The notes beneath the pieces are model-generated. The model worked only from the letters and a program-made list of their open reading frames with translations, had not been told where the DNA came from and searched no databases. A program made the position numbers and the translations under genes. A stretch of 19,882 nucleotides of DNA from Deltaproteobacteria bacterium (GTDB lineage Bacteria; Desulfobacterota; DSM-4660; Desulfatiglandales; HGW-15): NCBI GenBank assembly GCA_020342025.1, contig CP070840.1, positions 3,302,895 to 3,322,776 of the forward strand, given 5' to 3'. How positions within the stretch are numbered: the first letter of the stretch is position 1; the number at the start of each line of letters is the position of its first letter. Below, in pieces: positions 1 through 7,033 of this stretch.

Positions 1-21
1 CATAATTTCTTGTGCGCTCAG

Positions 22-27
22 TATAAT
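22..27 (+). promoter_or_regulatory. Probable -10 box of the manA promoter
   Basis: A perfect TATAAT lies at 22-27. Transcription would start near base 34, giving a leader of about 32 nt to the ATG at 66. The matching -35 box would fall at or just before the left edge of the window, so it cannot be verified. This placement favours the ATG at 66 over the GTG at 42, which would have almost no leader. Confidence 0.4.
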
Positions 28-65
28 CTTACAGAAATGCAGTGCGCCAGAGAAAAAAACTTCCC

Positions 66-1271
66 ATGATAAAAATCAGCATTCTGAAGAACCCGACCCA
101 GCACTATGCCTGGGGATCAAAGACATTCATACCGGAACTCATGGGGGAACCCGTTCCTGCTGAAAAACCGCAGGCAGAGCTCTGGATGGGAGTTCATCCT
201 AAGGCCCCCTCCCAGGTCCTGTGCGACGGCGAATGGGTGTCCTTGCCCGAATTCATACGAAAAGACCCTGAAGGCATCCTCGGAGAGGGCGTTGCAAAAA
301 ACTTTTCCAATAAACTACCCTTTCTATTTAAGGTCCTCGCCGCAGCCAAACCCCTCTCAATACAGGTGCACCCCAACCGAGACCAGGCTCAGGCAGGTTT
401 TTCCCGTGAAAATGGAATGAAAATCCCTCTAGACGCGCCCCATCGAAACTACAGGGACGAAAACCACAAGCCTGAAATGATTTGTGCGCTGACCCCTTTC
501 TGGCTCTTGAATGGTTTCAGAAAAATTGAGGATCTCATCGCGCTAACAGAAAGGATCGGCGCACCGGCACTCAAAGGCAAAATAAGCCTTTTACAGGGGC
601 AACATGAGGCTGAAGGCCTTGATGTGTTTCTCACCACTTTGATGACAATGGATCGGGACACGCAGAGGCAGTTGGTAAGCGAAGTGGTGGATTACTTGGG
701 AAAGCGTTCCGCTACCGATGCCGCACTGGCGTGGGTGGTCAGGCTCAATCAAGAGTATCCGGGTGACATCGGCGTCCTCGCTCCTCTGTTCATGAACATG
801 GTTCGCTTAAAGCCAGGGCAAGCGATTTATACGCCGTCGGGAAGGCTCCATGCCTATCTGGAAGGTGCCGGCATAGAACTCATGGCAAATTCAGACAACG
901 TGTTGAGGGGTGGCTTGACCGCCAAGAACATGGATGTCCCTGAACTTTTGAAGATCCTGGACTTCACGCACAACGAAGTGGATATACTGAGGCCAGAGAG
1001 GCGTGAAAGGGGTGAAGAAATCTACTACACGCCCGCTAAAGAGTTCGTGTTGTCCTTGATCTCTGTGGGGGGAGGTACGCCCTTTGAGAACTCCCGAAAA
1101 AGAAGTGTGGAGACCATGATATGTTTAGAGGGAGATGCCCAGATCTCCGACTTGGGCAGTGGGGACGTTCTCTCTCTGACCAAAGGCACGGCCCTCATCG
1201 TCCCTGCTGCTATTGAACACTACCGGATCGAAGGAAAAGCGACCCTATACAAGGCGGCGGTTCCTCTTTAA
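66..1271 (+). CDS. manA: Mannose-6-phosphate isomerase, class I
   Basis: This cytoplasmic zinc enzyme interconverts mannose 6-phosphate and fructose 6-phosphate, linking glycolysis to GDP-mannose and mannosylated glycans. The 401-residue product has the class I signatures: QHYAWGS near residue 12, the metal-site motif QVHPN at 100-104, HKPEM at 134-138, and later the segments GRLHAYLEGAGIE and SDNVLRGGLT. These supply the usual Gln, His, Glu and His zinc ligands. Length is normal for the family. The frame is open back to a GTG at 42, but homologues begin close to the ATG at 66 and a TATAAT at 22-27 also favours it; the ribosome site is weak. A glycosyltransferase-like gene follows 40 bases downstream on the same strand, so co-transcription is likely. 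Confidence 0.93.
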   Translation: MIKISILKNPTQHYAWGSKTFIPELMGEPVPAEKPQAELWMGVHPKAPSQVLCDGEWVSLPEFIRKDPEGILGEGVAKNFSNKLPFLFKVLAAAKPLSIQVHPNRDQAQAGFSRENGMKIPLDAPHRNYRDENHKPEMICALTPFWLLNGFRKIEDLIALTERIGAPALKGKISLLQGQHEAEGLDVFLTTLMTMDRDTQRQLVSEVVDYLGKRSATDAALAWVVRLNQEYPGDIGVLAPLFMNMVRLKPGQAIYTPSGRLHAYLEGAGIELMANSDNVLRGGLTAKNMDVPELLKILDFTHNEVDILRPERRERGEEIYYTPAKEFVLSLISVGGGTPFENSRKRSVETMICLEGDAQISDLGSGDVLSLTKGTALIVPAAIEHYRIEGKATLYKAAVPL

Positions 1272-1311
1272 TAGGAACTCATCGCTCCAACCTTAGACGT
1301 CAACAAGATAT

Positions 1312-2412
1312 ATGTCTTTAAACCCATCCATAGCCTTTTTTATTTCCCCCCACGGTTACGGGCATGCGGCCAGGGCTGCTGGAGTCATGGAGGCTGTCTA
1401 TGAACTGGACCCCTCCATCCGTTTTGAAATCTTCACTCAAGTGCCCCGATGGTTCTTTGATGATTCGCTCTCCGGAGATTTTGGATATCATTCTTTGCTC
1501 ACGGACATTGGCCTGGTGCAGAGAACACCACTTCACGCAGACATCCCCGAGACCGTGAAGCGCCTGAATCATTTTTTACCCTTTGATGCTTTCAAGATAA
1601 GAGATTTGGCAAACCTATTAAAAAAACTGTCATGCGATTTGATCATCTGCGACATCGCGCCCATGGGCATCGCGGTTGCTGAAGAGGTGGGTGTCCCCTC
1701 CCTGCTCATTGAAAATTTCACATGGGATTGGATTTATGAGGGATACGTGAAACAGGATGGACAGATCGGTGAGCACATCCATTATTTGAAAGGTTTATTC
1801 AATGCAGCCCAGTTCCACGTCCAGACGGAACCCGTTTGCGATCGCCAGAACGTGGATCTCACCACCTTCCCGGTCTGCCGCAAAACGAAAACGTCGGCGC
1901 GCGAAATCCGAAATAGGTTGGGGATACCTGCCAGCGCTAAGGCGGTGCTCATCACCATGGGCGGCATTGAAGAAGAGTACAACTTCTTGGAACAACTGGC
2001 CACCCAAAGGGATGTTCACTTTGTCATTCCGGGGGCCAGCAGAGAGGTGGCGATTCGTGACAACCTGGTGCGCCTGCCTCATCACTCTGACTATTTCCAT
2101 CCAGACCTGGTGAATGCCTCGGATGCGGTTATCGGCAAGGTGGGGTACAGTACCGTGGCCGAAGTCTACTATGCAGGCGTGCCCTTTGGCTATGTGCCCC
2201 GAAAAAGCTTTCGTGAGTCTCAAAAGCTGGTCTCTTTCATCCAGGATCGCATGACGGGTTTACCCATCTCTGGAGATCAATTCTATAGTGGCAGCTGGCT
2301 CTCCTCCCTCCATGAACTGCTGGCCTTGCGCCGGATCTACCGCACGGATCCTCAGGGCGCGGAGCAGATTGCACGCTTCATTCATGATCTCATCAAACCA
2401 ACCTCTCCCTGA
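1312..2412 (+). CDS. GT-B fold glycosyltransferase-like protein (MurG / L-arabinokinase N-domain type)
   Basis: The 366-residue protein starts with a beta strand and the glycine-rich loop SPHGYGHAARA (residues 12-22), typical of the N-terminal domain of GT-B enzymes. The wording is very close to the glycosyltransferase-like domain of L-arabinokinases. The C-terminal half holds a MurG-like donor-site segment, GKVGYSTVAEVYYAGVP (275-291), preceded by ITMGG (214-218). It probably binds a nucleotide sugar, but donor and acceptor cannot be told from sequence. There is no signal peptide or membrane segment, so it should be cytoplasmic or peripheral. Its position 40 bases after manA suggests, without proving, a role in mannose or related sugar metabolism. 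No good Shine-Dalgarno precedes the ATG, which fits translation following manA. It converges with the minus-strand gene ending at 2441. Confidence 0.75.
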   Translation: MSLNPSIAFFISPHGYGHAARAAGVMEAVYELDPSIRFEIFTQVPRWFFDDSLSGDFGYHSLLTDIGLVQRTPLHADIPETVKRLNHFLPFDAFKIRDLANLLKKLSCDLIICDIAPMGIAVAEEVGVPSLLIENFTWDWIYEGYVKQDGQIGEHIHYLKGLFNAAQFHVQTEPVCDRQNVDLTTFPVCRKTKTSAREIRNRLGIPASAKAVLITMGGIEEEYNFLEQLATQRDVHFVIPGASREVAIRDNLVRLPHHSDYFHPDLVNASDAVIGKVGYSTVAEVYYAGVPFGYVPRKSFRESQKLVSFIQDRMTGLPISGDQFYSGSWLSSLHELLALRRIYRTDPQGAEQIARFIHDLIKPTSP

Positions 2413-2440
2413 TTTATCCTCCCATGTCTCTTTATCCGGC

Positions 2441-3094
2441 CTACTCGAGGACCTCTTCAAAAATCTTATGACGGTCCCATTCAAGCCAATACTTTACCGA
2501 TATTGTGTCCAGTTCGTGAAAGTATTGGTGAGATCGAAATCCATACCTCTTAGACAATTCCTTGATCACTTTCCCTACTTGAGCCCTTACTTCAGGCTTG
2601 ACGCTGAGACGAAGCCTTTTACCTTTATAAATAAATAAGGCCTCTGGTTGCCCCAGATGGGTGTTGGTAATGGCTGCCCGGCCAAGGCTCGCCCCGGTGG
2701 ATACTTGAAGTCCATCACTGATACAGCTAAAGGGCGGCTTGTAGCCGGAGAAGGAGATGACCTCCAGTTCATCAAAGGGTGCACCCAAGACCTCCCTCGC
2801 TCTCATCCCCATTTTCGCTCCAATGATTGACCACATGCCCAGGTGTCGGTGAAGCTCATTGGTTAACAGAACGGCCTTCCACTCCTCAAGACCGTGCCGC
2901 TGGATGATTTGAGTCACGTAGGGCCTGACAAACTCATTGAACTGGGCCGGGTCCGTGGGGTATGCCTTGAGACAAACCGGATGACGCACATCCGGTTGAG
3001 TTTCTTCATGGGCACTCACCTTTGAAAGCGAAGATAGAGACAAAAAGGTTATGAAGCCTAGGATTAATGCCACAGCTGATTTTTTCCGTATCAT
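2441..3094 (-). CDS. Exported FmdE-family protein
   Basis: The 217-residue product begins with a basic start, a hydrophobic stretch and a plausible VSA-HE cleavage site near residue 28, so it should be exported. The mature part fits the FmdE domain, named after a subunit of formylmethanofuran dehydrogenase. It shows the HLG motif in LHRHLGMWS (81-89), GAKMGMRA (92-99), then CISDGLQVSTGASLGRA (124-140), corresponding to the family's conserved Cys/Asp/Gln/Gly segment. The C-terminal zinc ribbon of some FmdE proteins is absent. Bacterial exported forms have no settled function; metal or cofactor binding is plausible. GGAGG lies six bases before the ATG. A strong bidirectional terminator lies 77 bases upstream, separating it from the acyl-CoA dehydrogenase gene unless read-through is regulated. 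Confidence 0.8.
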   Translation of the reverse strand: MIRKKSAVALILGFITFLSLSSLSKVSAHEETQPDVRHPVCLKAYPTDPAQFNEFVRPYVTQIIQRHGLEEWKAVLLTNELHRHLGMWSIIGAKMGMRAREVLGAPFDELEVISFSGYKPPFSCISDGLQVSTGASLGRAAITNTHLGQPEALFIYKGKRLRLSVKPEVRAQVGKVIKELSKRYGFRSHQYFHELDTISVKYWLEWDRHKIFEEVLE

Positions 3095-3170
3095 TTTAGA
3101 CCTCCTTCTCTTTATTCAAATTTGCAGACCTTAAATTTTTATCTAAAACCCAGAGTTGATGGGGGATCTC

Positions 3171-3235
3171 AAAAAAAAGGCCACGGAAGCCTGCGGCTAC
3201 TGCCGCACCAAGACCTCCGTGGCCTTTCTTTTTTT
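3171..3235. terminator. Branched bidirectional intrinsic terminator
   Basis: A perfect 12-bp stem pairs 3176-3187 (AAAGGCCACGGA) with 3216-3227 (TCCGTGGCCTTT). The loop carries a second 6-bp hairpin, TGCGGC (3192-3197) with GCCGCA (3202-3207), giving a Y or cruciform shape. A-runs at 3171-3178 and T-runs at 3225-3235 supply U-tracts on both strands. It lies 140 bases after the stop of the acyl-CoA dehydrogenase gene, which it probably ends. Because it also lies 77 bases before the FmdE-like ATG, an attenuator role is possible. Confidence 0.82.
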
Positions 3236-3367
3236 GTCTTAAGAGCCTGAGTCGTTCTTACGGACCCTTCATGCGTCCCTATCCACAGGCCCGTTTATAT
3301 CTCTTCGCCCTTCTACCTGTCAAGCCAAAAGGAAATTGGGGTGATAAACAGGTTCAGGCGGAAGGGG

Positions 3368-4573
3368 CTAAAGAAGTGTAGAACTGATGAAATCCAGATT
3401 CATCTTCTTTAGGACGCGAATCATGTTGTTCAACTGGACTTCCACGCTCCCCTCATACATTTCCACAATGCGATTATCCCGGTACCTCCTTTCCACGTCC
3501 TGATCCAGAAAATACCCATAGCCTCCGAACACGGTAATAGCTTCATCAATGATGGTTTTAGCCGTTTCTGGCACGTGGTGTTTCACCATGGAGGTAAAAA
3601 GGGCCTTGATATCATCGGATGTCTCAGGCCCGTGGTCACATAGCCAAGCCGCGTGGTAGGTGATCCATTTGAGGGATTGAAGCTGACTCCACATCCTGGC
3701 CAGCCGATGGCCGATGGCCTGAAATGTAATAATGGATTTCTTGAACTGTTTTCGTTCCCTCGCATGAATCAAGGCCTTCAGGAAGGCCCCCTGTGCGTTG
3801 CCCAGGGCTTGAGCCCCTATTTCAATCCGGCTCTCATCCAGGAAATCCAGGACATTGAGAAGACCACGTCCCCTCTCTCCCAAAATGTTTTCTTTGGGCA
3901 GCTTGAGGTCGTGAAAAACCAGCTCACCGCTGGAGGTCATCCTTAATCCCATCTTATGGGGGATCTCATTGATTTCCATGTTGCCGCCGAGCCATGAGGA
4001 AGGATCCGGTTGAACCAGAATGGTGGTCATCCCTTTCCCCGCGCGAGCCTCTTGGTCTTCCTGAGCCAGAATAATGAAAAAATCCGCATAGGCCGCATTG
4101 GTGGTGAAGATCTTGGTCCCATTCAGAACAAATCCATCTTCCTTCTCTTCTAAGGTGGTATCCATCTGGGTCAGATCACTGCCATGATTCGGTTCAGTGA
4201 ATGATACGGCCGAAACCCAATCACCCCTCACCAGGGGAGCTAAGAACTTCTCTTGCTGCTGGGGGGTGCCAAAGATTCTCACAATCTTGGCAGGTAAGTA
4301 GGCGAGATGCATGGCCATACCTAGACCTGAATCTGCCTTGCAAAACTCTTCTATCACGAGGACATTTTCCAGGACGCCCAGGCCTCCGCCGCCTATTTCC
4401 GTAGGATAATTTAGACCCACGAAACCCAGTTCACCCGCCTTTTTGAAAAGCTCTCTGGGAAACCGATGGTTCAACTCGCAGTCTTGTGCCAACTCCGGTG
4501 TAAACTCACCTCGAGCGAATTCCGCTGCCGCTCTTTTGATGTCCTTTTGCTCAGCACTCAAAGAAAAATCCAT
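3368..4573 (-). CDS. Acyl-CoA dehydrogenase
   Basis: This FAD enzyme would catalyse alpha,beta-dehydrogenation of an acyl-CoA, passing electrons to an electron-transfer flavoprotein; it acts in the cytoplasm in beta-oxidation or a related degradation path. The 401-residue length is standard. Visible signatures are SFTEPNHGSDL (124-134), the FAD/substrate-loop consensus, ARERKQFKKSI (271-281), and GGYGY (350-354). MYEGS holds Glu374, equivalent to the catalytic base of medium-chain acyl-CoA dehydrogenase, so the enzyme should be active. Substrate chain length cannot be read from sequence. AAAGGG precedes the ATG by about eight bases. The flavoprotein gene upstream is 152 bases away across a hairpin-rich gap; no ETF genes lie in the window. 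Confidence 0.93.
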   Translation of the reverse strand: MDFSLSAEQKDIKRAAAEFARGEFTPELAQDCELNHRFPRELFKKAGELGFVGLNYPTEIGGGGLGVLENVLVIEEFCKADSGLGMAMHLAYLPAKIVRIFGTPQQQEKFLAPLVRGDWVSAVSFTEPNHGSDLTQMDTTLEEKEDGFVLNGTKIFTTNAAYADFFIILAQEDQEARAGKGMTTILVQPDPSSWLGGNMEINEIPHKMGLRMTSSGELVFHDLKLPKENILGERGRGLLNVLDFLDESRIEIGAQALGNAQGAFLKALIHARERKQFKKSIITFQAIGHRLARMWSQLQSLKWITYHAAWLCDHGPETSDDIKALFTSMVKHHVPETAKTIIDEAITVFGGYGYFLDQDVERRYRDNRIVEMYEGSVEVQLNNMIRVLKKMNLDFISSTLL

Positions 4574-4625
4574 TTTTTAGACCCTTTCAATCATATCAAG
4601 AGATGTTTACACCCCCACCACAACC

Positions 4626-4725
4626 GTTCGGCTGAGCCTTTCGGCGGTGGATCAAGGCCGAACAGCTCACGCCAAAGCCCTCCCCCGTCAAGGTGAGGGA
4701 ATTTTACTAGAAAGGGGTTGGGGGA
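4626..4725. repeat. Hairpin-rich, G/C-run intergenic segment
   Basis: Between two minus-strand genes, GTTCGGC (4626-4632) pairs with GCCGAAC (4657-4663). CCCTC (4678-4682) can pair with GAGGG (4695-4699), followed by GGGGTTGGGGG runs near 4714-4724. The style resembles dispersed palindromic intergenic repeats. No U-tract makes a clean terminator on the minus strand. No second copy is visible in the window, so repeat status is inferred. Confidence 0.35.
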
Positions 4726-5916
4726 TTATGATTGGGCAGACTTCTCTCTCTGCTTGCGATACCAGCGTCTGAAGAGCTCGAGATAATTCATCGGCTCAGA
4801 TAATAGCTTTTTATAGGTCTTTTGTCCCATGATCACATCCGTTACCGCCTCCGTGAACTCTTGGCCATATAGCTCCAGTAAGCGTCTGAGCGCCTTTGGA
4901 TAGTCGTAAATCAATTTTGCCAGGGCTCTGCCCAATCTCAATTCCATGAGTATTCTTTGCGACAGCTCCGATTCATACGATTCCTTCACTCTTACCTCTT
5001 TGAAAGCACCGTCGAGTAAAGACCTGGCCGCCATCATGCCGCTGAGGATCGCAGAGGTGATCCCTTCTCCAGTGATCGGGTCCGCCAGACCCGCCGCATC
5101 GCCTGTCAAAAGGACCCTCCCTTTTACAAAGTCATCCCTTCGTGGCGTGACAGGAATAAAAAAAACCTTTCTTGTGATGCTGAGGATTTTGTCCAGGCCC
5201 ACGAGTTTCATGTACTGCTCAAACATCCCATTCAATGTCATTTGACCGGGTCGCATACTCAAAACGCCCATGGAGAGATGTTCTTTTTTAGGGAATGTCC
5301 ACGCATAGCCCGAGGGTGACAGACCAAAATCAAATCTGGCCGCATGGCTGAATCTCGCTAATTGTTCATCGCCGACAGTCACTTCACACGCCAGCGCCGG
5401 AACAAGGTGACGGGTTTCCTCCCATCCAGTCTTCTTCGCAACAGCACTTCTTGCGCCATCGGCAGCAACCACAAATTGAGAAAACACGGAGCCCTCACTT
5501 GTTACCAGTTCAACCCCGTTGGCGTGGGTAATTGCATCCAAGACCTTGCATCTCTCGCGCACGTCCGCCCCTGACTCCCTGGCCGCAGACACCAACAGGT
5601 AGTCAAAGTTCACCCGCATGGTCATGGAGACCATCGGCTCCTGCCTTTTTGAGGTAAAACGGAAATCAGTGGGTACCAGTCTCACTTCCGCGCAATAGCA
5701 CTGTCTCTCAATCGCTTCCGAGAGATCAACAGGTAAAAGTCCAAGGGCCCTGCAAACCACACCACCACCGCAAGTTTTGTGCCGGGGCAGTGCCGCCTTC
5801 TCTATCACCACCACCCTCACGCCTTCTCGTGCCAAGAGAAGTGCACAGGCGGCCCCTGCAGGCCCACTGCCCACAACGGTCACATCGTAAAAATTGGAAG
5901 AGCTTTGACCAGTCAA
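4726..5916 (-). CDS. Geranylgeranyl-reductase-family FAD oxidoreductase
   Basis: The 396-residue flavoprotein carries the Rossmann FAD motif GSGPAG (16-21) after the first strand. It also has the family motif KTCGGGV (47-53) and a second FAD motif, GDAAGLADPITGEGI (273-287). Together these define the geranylgeranyl reductase family, whose members reduce isoprenoid chains of chlorophyll, quinones or archaeal lipids, or act as other FAD-dependent reductases and hydroxylases. The actual substrate here is unknown; a lipid or quinone isoprenoid is only a guess. There is no signal peptide. The start appears to be TTG at 5916, with GAGG five bases upstream and no ATG before the FAD motif. The queuosine-precursor transporter gene ends 61 bases upstream on the same strand. 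Confidence 0.87.
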   Translation of the reverse strand: MTGQSSSNFYDVTVVGSGPAGAACALLLAREGVRVVVIEKAALPRHKTCGGGVVCRALGLLPVDLSEAIERQCYCAEVRLVPTDFRFTSKRQEPMVSMTMRVNFDYLLVSAARESGADVRERCKVLDAITHANGVELVTSEGSVFSQFVVAADGARSAVAKKTGWEETRHLVPALACEVTVGDEQLARFSHAARFDFGLSPSGYAWTFPKKEHLSMGVLSMRPGQMTLNGMFEQYMKLVGLDKILSITRKVFFIPVTPRRDDFVKGRVLLTGDAAGLADPITGEGITSAILSGMMAARSLLDGAFKEVRVKESYESELSQRILMELRLGRALAKLIYDYPKALRRLLELYGQEFTEAVTDVIMGQKTYKKLLSEPMNYLELFRRWYRKQREKSAQS

Positions 5917-5977
5917 TTCAGCCTCGCCTAATTAAGTAGGAAAACGGCTCTAAGTGCCTAGCCCCATGTGTTGGCTT

Positions 5978-6661
5978 CTACTTCGAGATCGAAAAGGGAC
6001 TGAACCTCGTAGCATGGTCATACACATCCAGCCCTTCTTTTCGCTTCAAGAATTTCACCACCACGTAGGTCAGTGGGGTTACAGCCGCCTCGTAGATGGA
6101 TTTTGCCAGCCACTGGGTCACAATGGTTAAAATCAATGAGGCAATGGGTATGGTTCCAACAAAGGCCAAGGTGATGAACACTAATGAGTCGAGCCCCTGA
6201 CCCACCAGTGTGGAGCCAATGGTGCGCATCCACAACCATCTGCCTTTTGTGGCTATTTTCATCTTTGCAAGGACAAAAGAGTTGGCAAACTCACCTGCGA
6301 GATAGGCCAGGAAAGAAGCGAAGAGTAACCGCGGTGCGTAGCCAAGAATACGTTCGTAGGCCTCCTGTCCGTCCCAGAAGGACGCAGCAGGTAAGGCCTG
6401 CCCCAACCAGATGGCCAGGACAGTAATAAAGTTACAAAAAAAGCCCAACCAGATCACCCGTCGGGCCTGACCATATCCATAGACTTCAGTCAACACATCC
6501 CCTATGATATAACTGAGGGGAAAAACAAGAATGGCCGCAGGCAGAACAAAACCGAACAGGTTCACCAATTTGACAGCAGTGATGTTGGCTGTGATCAGGC
6601 AGGTGACAAAGAGAGCAACGATGATCACAAACCAGGAGGAATATCTCACACCTTCATTCAC
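5978..6661 (-). CDS. yhhQ: Queuosine precursor transporter, YhhQ/VUT family
   Basis: This 227-residue inner-membrane protein is largely hydrophobic, with about six predicted membrane segments. It contains the family-defining stretches FPLSYIIGDVLTEVYGYGQA (47-66), AYLAGEFANSFVLAKMK (119-135) and RTIGSTLVGQGLDSLVF (146-162). Family members (formerly DUF165) import queuine-pathway precursors such as preQ0 or preQ1 for tRNA wobble modification. The chosen start is a GTG at 6661, with GAGAGG nine bases upstream; an ATG at 6657 is out of frame. No other queuosine gene is in the window and no preQ1 riboswitch was recognised in the 114 bases upstream, so which precursor it carries is open. Confidence 0.9.
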   Translation of the reverse strand: MNEGVRYSSWFVIIVALFVTCLITANITAVKLVNLFGFVLPAAILVFPLSYIIGDVLTEVYGYGQARRVIWLGFFCNFITVLAIWLGQALPAASFWDGQEAYERILGYAPRLLFASFLAYLAGEFANSFVLAKMKIATKGRWLWMRTIGSTLVGQGLDSLVFITLAFVGTIPIASLILTIVTQWLAKSIYEAAVTPLTYVVVKFLKRKEGLDVYDHATRFSPFSISK

Positions 6662-6775
6662 ATTCCAGGACCTCTCTCTATGGTGTTTGCTTGGCTCTTG
6701 TGCTCTCGGCGCCCTTCCCTGTGCTTACTCCAGCAGCATCAGTAGTGGCGACAAAAGTCGGACTTTGATCCAAAG

Positions 6776-6955
6776 CTAAGCAAGTTCGTAATAGCATCTC
6801 TTGGGAGAGATCACTTTCCCGTCTTTTTTCAGTTTGTTTATAATTTTCGACACCTCTTTGCTATCTACACCCGTCGTCTTCGCCACATCTCCTGGCCTTA
6901 CGGGTTTACCTACCTTCTTCATAGCGTCCAGCACTTTTTTCTCGTTCTTCTCCAT
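6776..6955 (-). CDS. Small winged-helix DNA-binding protein
   Basis: The 59-residue product is almost entirely one winged helix-turn-helix. Helix 1 is KKVLDAMKKVG, followed by PGDVAKTTGVDSKEVSKIIN as the helix-turn-helix and GKVISPKRCYYELA as the wing. It resembles single-domain MarR-like regulators of anaerobic bacteria and archaea. No effector domain is present; the lone Cys in the wing is noteworthy but unproven as a sensor. The frame is open 36 bases further upstream, but AGGAGG lies eight bases before the ATG at 6955, which fixes that start. It lies between the membrane synthase-like gene (78 bases upstream) and the transporter gene (114 bases downstream). Its targets are unknown. Confidence 0.8.
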   Translation of the reverse strand: MEKNEKKVLDAMKKVGKPVRPGDVAKTTGVDSKEVSKIINKLKKDGKVISPKRCYYELA

Positions 6956-7033
6956 CTTTTGATCCTCCTGGAAATTGAGTTTATTTATCACCCATCTATA
7001 TCAAACCCACTTCTAAATGTTAATAGACAAAGA

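Noticed and set aside
42..65. GTG start extending manA by eight residues
   Set aside because: The TATAAT at 22-27 would leave almost no leader, and family members start at the ATG at 66.
3095..3367. Molybdenum-cofactor-type riboswitch upstream of the FmdE-like gene
   Set aside because: The structured element is a terminator-like Y shape; the conserved riboswitch cores known to me are not present.
6662..6775. preQ1 riboswitch before the queuosine-precursor transporter
   Set aside because: No C-rich loop and A-rich tail arrangement typical of preQ1 aptamers was seen.
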